Source: Ktedonosporobacter rubrisoli (GTDB taxonomy: Bacteria > Chloroflexota > Ktedonobacteria > Ktedonobacterales > Ktedonobacteraceae). From it: a stretch of DNA of 64,000 nt. Shown here one piece after another: positions 44,711 through 54,341 of this stretch (positions within the stretch are counted from its first letter, which is position 1; every line of letters begins with the position of its first letter). Where the stretch lies: assembly GCF_004208415.1 (NCBI RefSeq), contig NZ_CP035758.1, positions 9,672,001 to 9,736,000 on the forward strand, read 5' to 3'. Under the pieces are notes generated by a model. That model was not told the origin of the DNA. It did not search any database and saw nothing but the letters and a program-made list of their open reading frames with translations. The translations under genes and the position numbers were made by a program.

Positions 44711-46636
44711 ATGCATGTAGATGCGATTACTCTGGCCGCGGTTGCTGACGAGTGGCGCACTTTGCTGGCTGGTGCGCGTATAGATACGATCATACAACCG
44801 ACTGAACATGCTATAGCTCTGCAATGTTATGCGCCGGCTGCTCAGGAGCAGGGAGGACGGAATCGCTGGCTCTATCTCTCGGCCCATCCGCAGATGGCAC
44901 GTGTACATTTGACCGCGCTCAAACCTGCGAAAATGGCCAGCGAGCCGCCCACGTTTGTTATGTTGTTGCGCAAATATCTGGAAGGGGCCCGTATTGAGCA
45001 GATCGTTCAGCCACGCTGGGAGCGCATGCTAGAGATTGTGGCTGGCTATCGCAGTAGCCCCGATAGCGATGAGCGCGTGCGGTTTCGCTTGATCGTCGAG
45101 GTGATGGGACGCCACAGCAATATCATTTTTTGCAATGAGCAAGGTCAGATTCTTGGTTGCTTGAAGCGCGTAGGGGCCGATGTGAATCGCTATCGCGTGG
45201 TGGCACCGGGAGTCGAATATGTGCCGCCACCGCCTCAGCAGCGCAGCCTTGCCGGTCGTTCCTTGCCGCGCCTGGAGCCGACAACTGTTACTGCGGCCCA
45301 GTTAGCAATCAGTGCGGTAGAAGAGAATGCTGTGGAGGTTCCGGAAAGTCCGCGGCGCAAAAGCTCGCGTGGGGAGCCCCGGCTGTGGCAGCTATTGACT
45401 GATCACCTGCTTGGCTGCAGCCCCCTGTTAGCGCGCGAGGCAGTCTTTCGCACAACTGAGGATGGTGAGACGCTACGCAAGAATGTCGATGAGTCCTTGT
45501 GGGAGGAACTGGCCTGGAATATACGCGAGCTGACTGCACTTTATGATACGCATGCCTGGCGTCCACAGCTTGTTGAGCGCGCGACTAGTGCAGCAGCAGA
45601 GCCGGCGAGGCCCGTGGCTTTTGCGCCTTACGTTCTGGAACAGTATGCCGTACTGCCGGAAATGCAAATACGCCAATCGCCCTCAATAAATGTGCTGCTC
45701 GATGAGTACTTTGCGCGTTCTGAGTGGAACGATGCCATGGAGGGCGTGCGAGCCCCTATCAGGAAAATTTTGCAAACGCATCTCGAACGCTGTAAGCGTA
45801 AGGCGGAACTCCTGCAGAAGGAGATGGAGGTCTCGGAAGAGGCGGCCAGCTATCGTCTGTTTGGGGATCTATTACTTGCTTATCAGCACGAGGTTCCTCG
45901 CGGACAGACGAGCATCGAGCTTGAGAATTTTCTTGAGGGCGATCAGTCTACCCAGCTTGTATCTGTGCCGCTGGACCCGCGCTTTGATGCAGTTGGCAAT
46001 GCAAATCGCTTTTTCAATAAGTATCATAAATTGCGCCGCGCGCTCGAACTTGTGCCCGGACAGATCGAACAAAACGCTGTCGAGATGGCTACTATTGAGC
46101 AATTGTTAGCTGATCTGATGCTGGCTGAGACGCCTCCCGAGGTGGCGCTGGTGAAAGCTGAAGTGCAGACGGCTGGCTATATACGTGGCAAAGCGCTGCA
46201 GGATAAGAAGGCGTTAAAGGCGGCGAAGAAGGGTAAGGGCAATAAGCAAAAAGGGAAAGCTGTTCCTCCGGGCGGTGGCGTTCCATTGCAGTTGCGTAAC
46301 CGCGATGGCTTTACGCTTCTGGTGGGAAAAAATAGCCGGCAGAATGAGGAGGTAACGTTCAGGCAGGCGGCTTCAACTGATATCTGGCTGCATGCGCGTG
46401 GCGTTCCCGGCGCGCATGTGATTATTAAGGCGGCCGGTCGTGAGATCCCACGCGGCACTATTGAGCGCGCGGCCAGCGTGGCGGCTTATTATAGCCAAGC
46501 GCGCGGTGGGAAAAATGTACCTGTTGACTATACCCTGCAACGCTATGTACGCCATATGAAGGGCGGCGGACCCGGTATGGTTACTTATGAGCGAGAACGT
46601 ACAGTTTATGCCGAACCTGAGAGCACGGTCGAATAA
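44711..46636 (+). CDS. rqcH: NFACT-family protein, RqcH-like
   Basis: 641 residues. NFACT-N domain at the N-terminus (MHVDAITLAAVADEWRTLL), helical coiled-coil middle (residues ~350-430) and the NFACT-R segment WLHARGVPGAHVIIKAAGREIP (about residue 565), the hallmark of RqcH/FbpA. RqcH works on stalled 50S subunits and adds C-terminal alanine tails in ribosome-associated quality control. Compared with ~570-residue relatives, it has a low-complexity Lys/Gly insertion (KAAKKGKGNKQKGKA) before NFACT-R. ATG 44711 is supported only by a weak GGATGG. It is monocistronic. Confidence 0.88.
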   Translation: MHVDAITLAAVADEWRTLLAGARIDTIIQPTEHAIALQCYAPAAQEQGGRNRWLYLSAHPQMARVHLTALKPAKMASEPPTFVMLLRKYLEGARIEQIVQPRWERMLEIVAGYRSSPDSDERVRFRLIVEVMGRHSNIIFCNEQGQILGCLKRVGADVNRYRVVAPGVEYVPPPPQQRSLAGRSLPRLEPTTVTAAQLAISAVEENAVEVPESPRRKSSRGEPRLWQLLTDHLLGCSPLLAREAVFRTTEDGETLRKNVDESLWEELAWNIRELTALYDTHAWRPQLVERATSAAAEPARPVAFAPYVLEQYAVLPEMQIRQSPSINVLLDEYFARSEWNDAMEGVRAPIRKILQTHLERCKRKAELLQKEMEVSEEAASYRLFGDLLLAYQHEVPRGQTSIELENFLEGDQSTQLVSVPLDPRFDAVGNANRFFNKYHKLRRALELVPGQIEQNAVEMATIEQLLADLMLAETPPEVALVKAEVQTAGYIRGKALQDKKALKAAKKGKGNKQKGKAVPPGGGVPLQLRNRDGFTLLVGKNSRQNEEVTFRQAASTDIWLHARGVPGAHVIIKAAGREIPRGTIERAASVAAYYSQARGGKNVPVDYTLQRYVRHMKGGGPGMVTYERERTVYAEPESTVE

Positions 46637-46879
46637 ATGCTTCTTATAGCCACGGTAAATTGATTAGTGGAATATGTTTGGGATGGCGCGAGGAGCAGGC
46701 TTTGGCCTACCCCTCGTCGCTTTGTCCGCAGCTCTGTCAGCACGGCATTACGTTGCGCCTTCTCTCCTCAACCTGTGCTGGAAAGAGAATGTTCATAGCG
46801 CTTGAGTCGTCTGCGCAAACTAAGCGTGGTATAGCGATTGTCGCGGTTTGCGAGAGCTTCTTAAAGATCCTGCCCGGTC

Positions 46880-48340
46880 TTAGCGCTCACGGGAAGAGCC
46901 AATCCCCATCTCCTCGCGATACTTAGTGACTGTTCGGCGGGCCAAAGGAATCCCCTGTACGTTGAGTAAGCGTGCTAACTCATCGTCGCTCAGGCGATGC
47001 CTGGGATCTTCGGATTGGATAAGTTCGCGCAAAATATCTTTGATACTGAGCGAGCTGTCGAAGAAATCTGAGAGCGGCATAAGGCGGCCATTGGGCAGTA
47101 ATGCATATTTATTGGCGGTTGCCCTGCTAACCGTGCCCTCATCAAGATTCAAGCGCGCGGCGACCTCTGCGCGCGTAAGTGGCTGTAAATAACGTACACC
47201 CTTTTCTAGAAACTCCTGCTGATGATCTATCACAATCTCCATAACATGCTTGAGCGTTTGCCAGCGTCGATGAATACAATCCACAAAGAATCTGGCTCGA
47301 TCGCGGTGATGGTGCATATAGCGCTGCACTTCATGGCTGGAAAGTTCCGCAGTTGGGGAACCTTGCTGGACTGAGTAGTTCGTCTCAATATGGAAGTTGT
47401 AGCGCTTTTCCTCGATCAGCTCTACTTCAAAGCCAATCTCGCCTTTGCGGATGATCACGTCAGGGCGTATATAGGTTACGCCGCTGCCCTGGCGGCTGGA
47501 TCGTGTATCAGCCCTGTAGAGATGCGCTGGATAAGGATGTAGGGTGCTACGAATATACTGGCTGGCTCGCCTGACTTCTTGTTCGGGCGCCTTCAATTGC
47601 CTGGCGATTTCGTGGAATTGGTTGCGCCCGAGCTGTTCAAGATAGCCATCGATAAGAGCATAAGCAAGCGGATGAGGCTCCTTCAGCTCCTTGAGAGCCT
47701 CTAATTGGATGAGCAGGCATTCGCGCAGATTGCGAGCCCCTATGCCCAGCGGCTCCAGGGTCTGCAATTGATGGAGCACGTATTCGACGCGCTGCGTAGA
47801 GACGTCAAGATGCTCGGCAATCTCCTCGATGCCAATCTCCAGATAGCCACGCTCGTTAAGGTTGCCAACGAGCTGCTCGGCAATGGGCGCCTCTTCAGGA
47901 GCAATAAGCGTTTCTAGCTGTTGTAAGAGCATTTCTTCAAGCGTCTCGCCGAGAGAGATGTGGGCCAGAGGATCATACTCATCCTCGCTATCGACCTGGG
48001 CGAACCCATAATTGTCGATGTCGTAGAAGGTTTGTTGCTGGTATGCCCATTGTGGTTCCCCCTCGCTCTCGTAGGGTGCAGGAGCCTCATGTAAAGGCGC
48101 CAGTGGTTGCGTGGGTTGTGCGAAATGTCCACAAGCTGCGCAAATGTGCCCATACATAGGAGCTCCGCAAAAGAGACAGACTTTTTGCTCAATCACATCG
48201 AGCGCCGGATTCTCCATCTGCTCCTGGTTGACAGCATTCTCAAGCTCGTCCGAGGCCAGATGTAAAATAGTACTCGATGTGATAAGTCTTGCACTGACGC
48301 GCAAGGCATGTTCTGTTCTTGGTGTTGGTTCTAATCGCAT
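46880..48340 (-). CDS. rpoN: RNA polymerase sigma-54 with zinc-ribbon insert
   Basis: 486-residue sigma-54. N-terminal region I (LITSSTILHLASDELENAVNQEQMENPAL) is canonical; just after it lies a zinc ribbon CxxC-x8-CxxC (CLFCGAPMYGHICAAC) not found in classical RpoN. Region III has the core-binding block, and the C-terminal RpoN box reads ARRTVTKYREEMGI. It directs RNA polymerase to -24/-12 promoters and needs an enhancer-binding ATPase; none is in the window. ATG 48340 has no strong Shine-Dalgarno site. It is followed by rnc upstream on the same strand (47-bp gap). Confidence 0.92.
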   Translation of the reverse strand: MRLEPTPRTEHALRVSARLITSSTILHLASDELENAVNQEQMENPALDVIEQKVCLFCGAPMYGHICAACGHFAQPTQPLAPLHEAPAPYESEGEPQWAYQQQTFYDIDNYGFAQVDSEDEYDPLAHISLGETLEEMLLQQLETLIAPEEAPIAEQLVGNLNERGYLEIGIEEIAEHLDVSTQRVEYVLHQLQTLEPLGIGARNLRECLLIQLEALKELKEPHPLAYALIDGYLEQLGRNQFHEIARQLKAPEQEVRRASQYIRSTLHPYPAHLYRADTRSSRQGSGVTYIRPDVIIRKGEIGFEVELIEEKRYNFHIETNYSVQQGSPTAELSSHEVQRYMHHHRDRARFFVDCIHRRWQTLKHVMEIVIDHQQEFLEKGVRYLQPLTRAEVAARLNLDEGTVSRATANKYALLPNGRLMPLSDFFDSSLSIKDILRELIQSEDPRHRLSDDELARLLNVQGIPLARRTVTKYREEMGIGSSRER

Positions 48341-48386
48341 ACACGTCCCCTATCTTCCCCTCTTTCATCCCATTCACAGAATGATT

Positions 48387-49067
48387 TTAGATCCACCCTC
48401 GCTTAACTAAGGCAGCGTGGGCAGCCTCTTGCTCTGCTGTTTGCTTATTTCTTCCCTGGCCCCTACCAGCAACCTCTTTCCCCAATAATACTTCGACTGT
48501 GAACTCACAATTATGAGATGGTCCTTCCTGGCTAACCAGGCGATAAGATGGAGTAATACCCTCCCGTGCTTGTGCCAGTTCCTGGAAGAGAGATTTGTTA
48601 TCCTTGAAGAGTTTTTTATCAACAATAGTGTGTGCCAGTGGCTCCAGACGAGGAAGTAAGAAACGCTGCACTACTTCCAGCCCCTGGTCCAGGTACATCG
48701 CTCCTAGAATTGCTTCGAAGGCGGAAGCAAGCACGCGCTGGCCGCCACCAGTGTGCTGCTCTCCCTTCCCCATAAGTAAGAAATTAATAAGGTTAATCTC
48801 ACGGGCAAATGTGGCTAGCGTCTCAGTTCTTACCAGCACGGCACGCACATCTGTCAGCTCTCCTTCGGCAAGATGGGGAAATGTACGGTAGAGAAAATCT
48901 GCACTGATCAGGGCCAGAATGGAGTCGCCTAAAAATTCTAGACGTTCATTAGAGCTTCGGCCTTCTCCTGGAGTTTCATAGATATATGAACGATGAGTAA
49001 GGGCTAGATTCAGGAGCTTTGGGTCCTGAAAATGCATCCCTAGAATTTCTTCTAATTGTTCGTGCAT
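48387..49067 (-). CDS. rnc: Ribonuclease III
   Basis: 226 residues: catalytic domain with the signature NERLEFLGDSILALISA (about residue 40) and the second acidic cluster around FEAILGAMYLDQGL, then a double-stranded-RNA-binding domain from about residue 155 (LFQELAQAREGITPSYRLVSQEGPSHNCEFTVEVLLG... and AAHAALVKRG). It processes rRNA precursors and double-stranded RNA. ATG 49067. It lies upstream of rpoN on the same strand, and a long AT-rich intergenic region lies before it. Confidence 0.95.
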   Translation of the reverse strand: MHEQLEEILGMHFQDPKLLNLALTHRSYIYETPGEGRSSNERLEFLGDSILALISADFLYRTFPHLAEGELTDVRAVLVRTETLATFAREINLINFLLMGKGEQHTGGGQRVLASAFEAILGAMYLDQGLEVVQRFLLPRLEPLAHTIVDKKLFKDNKSLFQELAQAREGITPSYRLVSQEGPSHNCEFTVEVLLGKEVAGRGQGRNKQTAEQEAAHAALVKRGWI

Positions 49068-49926
49068 TAATATACCTCTAATTGCACAGGTGGCTCCTTT
49101 GAGTTTGCGCTTAGTAGCCTCATAATATGTTAGACTTTTGGTCCGACACAGTGCTGGCTCTTTTGTCAGATTGAAGGCATTATTATGTCTTTGTAAGGGG
49201 ACACAGAACCGGTGTTGCGGGCGCTAAACTGATTAATACTATTCAATCAGCGCGACCTGCAAGTAATATGAAGCAAAGGTGCCGACTTGTGCTCATGTAT
49301 AAGGTCCTTAAAAACTACCTGTTCTGAATTTCTGTCGACATTGTAACGCGTTTTTCGCGAGACCGCAACGCTTGGGTGTGCAAAGTGAACGTGTCACTTC
49401 TCTCTCTTTAGTGCTTAAGTTGATGTATCCATGAAATTTGTTCCTAAAATCTAATTTAAGTCGAATAATGTAATATGCCTTGTCGTTTGCCTGCTCTTAC
49501 ATAAAAAGCAGAAATTTAAGTAGAGTAGAATTCCTATCAATATGCATAAAAAGCAGGGATAGAGGCAGCTCAGGTAAAGGCGAAAGCGTGGTTCTCTTTC
49601 TTAAGAGGACACTTCCGCAATTCTTTCATAGAATAGTATGCTTAATGCTGCGCACTGTTTATAAAATAGCACAGCCTGGATAGTTTGCATACAGCTACTT
49701 TCGCTGCTTCCCTAATATAGAAGAGATTAGCATAATTGTGTAAGCTGGTCAAGAATAATTACATGTGGATGGTTTTAGATATATGTATTGGTTTATATTG
49801 CATATATATATTTTGCGATTTCTGTGGTATACTTATGACATAACCTGTTTTTGCGTATGAGACAAAGGCGACTCTTTTTCATGCATCCATAGGGAACAAC
49901 GGGCAGGATGCGAAGGAGGCTCTGCT
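49068..49926. other. AT-rich 860-bp intergenic region between rnc and DUF255 gene
   Basis: No gene is convincing (a 67-codon frame at 49480 lacks any family signal). A hairpin-like CTGATT/AATCAG with GCGC outer pairs lies at about 49221-49253. It carries the promoters of rnc and of the DUF255 gene; TATACT at about 49828 might be a -10 box. Confidence 0.35.
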
Positions 49927-51543
49927 ATGTGCGGCAAGGTGGTCGCTGATTCTTCACAGTCATCACTTCCAATACCTGAAGTATTTCGTTTTTCTCCACG
50001 CCCCAATCAAGCTCATAAGATTCATTGGCGTTCCTGGGGCAAAGACGCGTTTCAGGAAGCTATCCAACAGGATAAGCCTATTTTCCTAATGATTATGTCG
50101 TCCTGGTGCCAATGGTGCCATATTATGGATGAGACAACCTTATCAGAGCCCAGTATTATTAGTATTATTAATAATGACTATATTCCTATACGCGTAGATA
50201 GCGATATACGCCCTGATGTGAATCAGCGCTACAACCAGAATGGTTGGCCCAGTGTCGCTCTCTTATCCTCGGAGGGAGAGATCCTTTGGGGGGGCGTGTA
50301 TGTGCCTCCCAAGCAAATGCTCTACTACCTTGGCTATGTGAGACGTTACTATAGCGAACATCGCCTGGAAATTGCCGAGCAAGTACGCGATCTCCAGGAT
50401 CGGCGCTTTACTCGCAGTCTCACGCAAGTCCTGCCGGGCAGCGGATTGCGGCCCTTGCTTTCAGAAGAGCGTGTCGCGTTAGAGGATCTACCGCGGGCGG
50501 CGGGAGCAGTGCTGCGAGACCTTTTTGATGCCGATTATGGCGGCTTTACGATCCATCCACATCTCAAATTCCCCCATGCCGAGGCTTTAGAGCTCTTATT
50601 AATGCTCTCCCGCGATAAGCAGCCCGAGGCGCTAGAGATGGTCTGTTATTCTTTGTCCCAGATGCGCGATGGAGGTTTATGGGATAAGGAAGAAGGCGGC
50701 TTTTTCCGCTATTCGGCTGCCAGCGATTGGAGCATGCCGCATACTGAGAAAATGCTTGAGGAAAATGCTGCCATGCTGCGCCTTGTAGCCTTGACCGCAC
50801 ACGCGACGCAAGACCAGCAATGGTTTGACCTGGCTAAGCGCTTGCTGCTGTATGTAAATAACACACTCTGGCAACCGCAAAGCTGTCTGTTTTCTGGCAG
50901 CCAGAGCGCCGATGAGGAGTACTATGAGCCTGGGCCTTACTCTCGTGCTTCGCGTGAGGCCCCTCATGTAGATACCACGATCTATACAGCCTGGAACGCG
51001 CGTATGATCTCTTCTTATTTCCTTGCCTCCAAGCTCTTGAACTATCCTTCGCTAGATAGCATTGCCATGCGCGCCCTTGATGCTTTATGCGAGCGCATGA
51101 TGCACCGGGATGGCTGTGTCTATCATTATGCTATTGATGGCTCTCCTGCCCTGCCGGGACAACTTACAGATCTTGTATGGTTGGGGCATGCTTTGCTAGA
51201 TGCTTATGAGTTGCACGAACACAAACGCTACCTTGAAACCGCGATTGCTTTGATGCATTTTGCCTGCCAGGAATTGTTGGATAAAGAGAGTGGCCTCTTT
51301 TACGATTATCCTGTAGATCCTGAGGCCATGGGACGTTTGGCCGTACGTAGTCAGCCGCTTGCAGAGAATGCAGTTGCCGCCGAGTGTTTGTTGCGGATGG
51401 CGGCCTATAGCAAGCGCGCAAATCTGCGCGATACCGGTCTACTTGTGCTTTCCAGCTGCCTTAACAAATACTATCGGACCGGCATCCAGGGAGCGATTTA
51501 TGCCTGCGTAGTTGCGCAGGCCATCGAGAATAAATGGCTCTAG
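49927..51543 (+). CDS. DUF255 thioredoxin-fold protein (YyaL/SSP411-like)
   Basis: 538 residues. An N-terminal thioredoxin-fold DUF255 domain holds WCQWCHIMDE (about residue 60), with the Cys-x2-Cys redox pair, and NGWPSVALLSSEG. The C-terminal ~350 residues are an alpha/alpha-barrel as in N-acylglucosamine epimerase-like proteins (GGFTIHPHLKFPHAEALELLL; TAWNARMISSYF). Family members are usually ~650-700 residues, so the middle is shorter here. Role poorly known; a link to redox or sugar metabolism is inferred. AGGAGG lies six bases before ATG 49927. It converges with the next gene after a 22-bp gap. Confidence 0.85.
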   Translation: MCGKVVADSSQSSLPIPEVFRFSPRPNQAHKIHWRSWGKDAFQEAIQQDKPIFLMIMSSWCQWCHIMDETTLSEPSIISIINNDYIPIRVDSDIRPDVNQRYNQNGWPSVALLSSEGEILWGGVYVPPKQMLYYLGYVRRYYSEHRLEIAEQVRDLQDRRFTRSLTQVLPGSGLRPLLSEERVALEDLPRAAGAVLRDLFDADYGGFTIHPHLKFPHAEALELLLMLSRDKQPEALEMVCYSLSQMRDGGLWDKEEGGFFRYSAASDWSMPHTEKMLEENAAMLRLVALTAHATQDQQWFDLAKRLLLYVNNTLWQPQSCLFSGSQSADEEYYEPGPYSRASREAPHVDTTIYTAWNARMISSYFLASKLLNYPSLDSIAMRALDALCERMMHRDGCVYHYAIDGSPALPGQLTDLVWLGHALLDAYELHEHKRYLETAIALMHFACQELLDKESGLFYDYPVDPEAMGRLAVRSQPLAENAVAAECLLRMAAYSKRANLRDTGLLVLSSCLNKYYRTGIQGAIYACVVAQAIENKWL

Positions 51544-51565
51544 GGAAAGGCCAGTCTCGTGATTT

Positions 51566-53503
51566 TTATGGCTTTGCCGCGTGTTGCGTATGGAGCATTT
51601 TTGTCAGTTCACTTACCACATCGTAACGACGGTAAGAAGGCATGAGATAGACGCCCTGGACGTAACCGTGCGCTTCGGCGAGTAATTCCTGGGCCAGTGT
51701 AAGCCCCTCTTCGTGACCATGGTCTCCAGCGGCTTTCATGCGCGCACGCACATCGTCAGGAATGGTAATGCCTGGCACCTCGTTGTGCAGATATTCAGCA
51801 TGGCGCGAGCTATGCAAGGGAATGCAGCCGAGGATGACAGGGATGGGTGGTTTCCCCACTCGCTTGAGGAAGCGTTCCAGGGGCGCAAGCTCATAGATTG
51901 GCTGGGTCATTATAAACTGTGCGCCTGCCTCAAGCTTTTTCTGATATTTCTCAATTTCTTGCTCGACTTCCTCGTCGGTCATATTCAGGTTAAGGGCGCA
52001 GCCGATGTGGAACGATGCCCTGGCCCCAATTGAGGAATCCGAGGCCGAATGGCCCTCGTTCATGCCGCGCAAGACCTGAATTAAGCCGATCGAATCGATA
52101 TCCCACACGCCGGTTGTATTGGGATAATCGGCCACGCGCAGCGGATCTCCTGAGAGCGCAAGCACGTTTCTAATTCCCAGGGCGTGAGCGCCAAGCAATT
52201 CGGACTGGATGGCCATCAGGTTGCGATCACGAGTCGTGAAATGGATGATTGTCTCGATGCCCAGATGATCCTGGATTAAGCGAGCCAGAGCCATGCAGCT
52301 CATGCGCACACGAGCCATAGGGCTATCAGCGATATTGATACAATCCACCCCGGACTTTTGCAGTAATGCAGCCCCCTCCAGGATCTTGGCCGGATTCAGG
52401 CCCATGGGTGGGTCCAGCTCTACGCTGACCACGAACTCGCCAGCAGCAAGCTTTTCTTGCAAGCGGGTCCTGGTGCCCTGCTGTGGAAGGATCACTTCTT
52501 CCTCAACAACGCCGGCAATAATGGCTTTGCCGTTAGTCTTTGCTGACTCTGCTGCGGGAGTTGCGATGCCACTGAATTGAGCGCGCTTGCCATAGTGCTC
52601 ATCAAGAGCCTGGCGCATAGCCGCGATATGGCGGGGAGTCGTGCCACAACAACCACCTATCAGATGTACACCGGCCTGGGCAAAGCGTAAAGCGTAATCG
52701 GCAAAGTAGTCGGGGGTGGAGACGTAAAAAAAGCGATTCCCGATACGCGTTGGCAAACCTGCGTTGGGGAGTGCTGAGAATAAGGGCGGCCTGCTACTAT
52801 TCATCTCTGTCGTCTGCTTGACGGCGGCGATCATTTCGCTAAGAACATCAAGGGTTGCGGCGGGCCCTACGCTGCAGTTGGCGCCGATGACATCAACGTC
52901 AAGGTCCCGTAAGACCGTGGCCACGCGGGCCGCCGATTGCCCGGCTAGCGTGTGCGCATCTTCATGGAAGCTCATCTGGGCTATAATGGGCAAGTCGCCA
53001 ACTTCTTTGGCTGCCAGGACGGCTTGCCGTAGCTCTGATAAGTTTGAGAAGGTTTCGAGGATTATTAGGTCAACGCCTCCAGCCTGCAGAGCTTCAATCT
53101 GCTCACGAAAGATAGAGCGCAGTTCGTTCAAGCGGTGTTCGTCTGGAGCCTGCAAGGGCCGACCGCTGGGGCCAACTGCACCAGCGATAAAAGCAGATTG
53201 CCCGGCGATCTCACGCGCATGTATGGCAAGCTTGGCGGCCTTTATATTAATCTCGCGCACCTTCTCGCTCAAGTCATGGGCTTCTAGTTTGGCCCGGTTT
53301 GCGCCAAAGGTATTTGTTTCGATAATTTGCGCGCCGGCATTGATGTATTCGCCGTGAATACTTTGAATGAGCTCGGGTTGGCTCAGATTAAGCGCATCGA
53401 AACATTCTTTATAGGCTACGCCTCGTGCATAGAGCAAGGTTCCCATTGCGCCGTCACCGAGGACAGGGCCTTGCCTGAGTTGATCTAGTAGCTGGTGCTC
53501 CAT
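51566..53503 (-). CDS. Homocysteine S-methyltransferase / methylenetetrahydrofolate reductase fusion
   Basis: 645 residues, two domains. Residues 1-~300: homocysteine methyltransferase with ILGDGAMGTLLY-type start, NTFGANRAKL, and the zinc-binding Cys cluster (IGANCS and GGCCGTTPRHI). Residues ~345-645: MetF-type flavin-dependent 5,10-methylene-THF reductase (VELDPPMGLNP, LALSGDP and GAQFIMTQPIYE). It resembles B. subtilis YitJ, coupling methyl-THF formation to methionine synthesis. The substrate for the first domain (S-methylmethionine or methyl-THF) cannot be told. No SAM riboswitch was seen upstream. Start ATG 53503 fits the LDQLRQGPVLGDGAMG opening. Confidence 0.9.
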   Translation of the reverse strand: MEHQLLDQLRQGPVLGDGAMGTLLYARGVAYKECFDALNLSQPELIQSIHGEYINAGAQIIETNTFGANRAKLEAHDLSEKVREINIKAAKLAIHAREIAGQSAFIAGAVGPSGRPLQAPDEHRLNELRSIFREQIEALQAGGVDLIILETFSNLSELRQAVLAAKEVGDLPIIAQMSFHEDAHTLAGQSAARVATVLRDLDVDVIGANCSVGPAATLDVLSEMIAAVKQTTEMNSSRPPLFSALPNAGLPTRIGNRFFYVSTPDYFADYALRFAQAGVHLIGGCCGTTPRHIAAMRQALDEHYGKRAQFSGIATPAAESAKTNGKAIIAGVVEEEVILPQQGTRTRLQEKLAAGEFVVSVELDPPMGLNPAKILEGAALLQKSGVDCINIADSPMARVRMSCMALARLIQDHLGIETIIHFTTRDRNLMAIQSELLGAHALGIRNVLALSGDPLRVADYPNTTGVWDIDSIGLIQVLRGMNEGHSASDSSIGARASFHIGCALNLNMTDEEVEQEIEKYQKKLEAGAQFIMTQPIYELAPLERFLKRVGKPPIPVILGCIPLHSSRHAEYLHNEVPGITIPDDVRARMKAAGDHGHEEGLTLAQELLAEAHGYVQGVYLMPSYRRYDVVSELTKMLHTQHAAKP

Positions 53504-53596
53504 AGTAAATTGTTTCTCTCCACCGTCTTATATTCAATATATCGCTGCCTTTATTGTACCTCGTTTTGGCTACTTGTAAAATAAAATGGCAACAAA

Positions 53597-53624
53597 AAAA
53601 GGGCGGCCCCAGGGCCACCCTTTT
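53597..53624 (-). terminator. Intrinsic terminator of hsp20
   Basis: Stem of AAAAGGG-x-GGCCC with one mismatch, 2-nt loop, followed on the minus strand by a T7 run. It ends the hsp20 transcript 16 bp after its stop. Confidence 0.85.
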
Positions 53625-53639
53625 CTAATAAAGAACTCG

Positions 53640-54083
53640 CTAGCCTTTATTGGCGTTTACCTTCACGACACGAGCCTTGGCATGCTCAGCCTTGGGCAGC
53701 TTGAGGGTAAGGATCCCATCGTTATAGCTGGCCTCGGCGCCATCGGCGTTAATCGCGGCGGGCAAGGTGAAAGATTGCTGAGACTGGCTGGACTGGAAGC
53801 CATGCCAGTGAGATGTCGCGTTTTCAGGAATCTCTACTTTTGTCTGCCACTTCAGGGTTACTGTGTCCTGCTGCGCGGTAATCTCAACATCCTCTGGCTT
53901 TACACCGGGCATAGGAACCTGCAGGGTGAAGCCCTCCGAAGTCTCAAACAGATTGCTGCTCGCTCCACGTCCGCTTAGTAGACCGGCCCGAGGAGAGATA
54001 AAGCTATCTTCAAAGAGGCGGTCCATTGCCTCGCGAAGCGAAACAACATCGTTAAAGGGGTTATAGCGTGTAATGTTTGCCAT
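53640..54083 (-). CDS. Small heat-shock protein, Hsp20 family
   Basis: 147 residues with the alpha-crystallin domain: PMPGVKPEDVEI, VTLKWQTKVEIPENATSH, and the AxYxxGxLxLxLPK motif (ASYNDGILTLKLPKAE). N-terminal MANITRYNPFNDVVSLREAMDRLFED is typical of bacterial Hsp20. It holds unfolded proteins under stress. I start it at ATG 54083 because AAGAAGGAGAT lies eight bases upstream, a very strong site; a longer frame starts at 54104. The upstream gene region has a perfect palindrome at 54232. Confidence 0.93.
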   Translation of the reverse strand: MANITRYNPFNDVVSLREAMDRLFEDSFISPRAGLLSGRGASSNLFETSEGFTLQVPMPGVKPEDVEITAQQDTVTLKWQTKVEIPENATSHWHGFQSSQSQQSFTLPAAINADGAEASYNDGILTLKLPKAEHAKARVVKVNANKG

Positions 54084-54231
54084 AGATGTATCTCCTTCTT
54101 GCATTGTTATTAAGTATTTTTCCCTGGATGGGTTTGTAAATCCTACTCAATCTGTCTCTTGTTTGTTGCTCTGTGTGTAGTATATACCTGGAAATATTAG
54201 AGCAACGTTTGCAATGTATAAGAGAATTGTT

Positions 54232-54264
54232 AGAAAACTTGATAGCTCATCTGTCAAGTTTTCT
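54232..54264. promoter_or_regulatory. 11-bp palindrome between hsp20 and tyrS
   Basis: AGAAAACTTGA, 11 bases, then the exact complement. It lies 150 bp from the hsp20 start and just upstream of the tyrS promoter. It could be an operator for a heat-shock repressor or a terminator-like hairpin; it is not CIRCE (different sequence). Confidence 0.45.
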
Positions 54265-54268
54265 CCCC

Positions 54269-54297
54269 TCGACGAGTTTCGCGCATTCTGCTACAAT
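54269..54297 (+). promoter_or_regulatory. Possible tyrS promoter
   Basis: TCGACG, 17 bases, TACAAT. Four of six and five of six matches respectively; it lies about 45 bp before the GTG start of tyrS. Confidence 0.45.
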
Positions 54298-54341
54298 GCA
54301 GGCAATCATTAGAAAATCAGTGTATAGCTTGGGAGGATTGC

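Noticed and set aside
49480..49683. 67-codon frame in the rnc/DUF255 gap
   Set aside because: AT-rich, no ribosome-binding site or domain.
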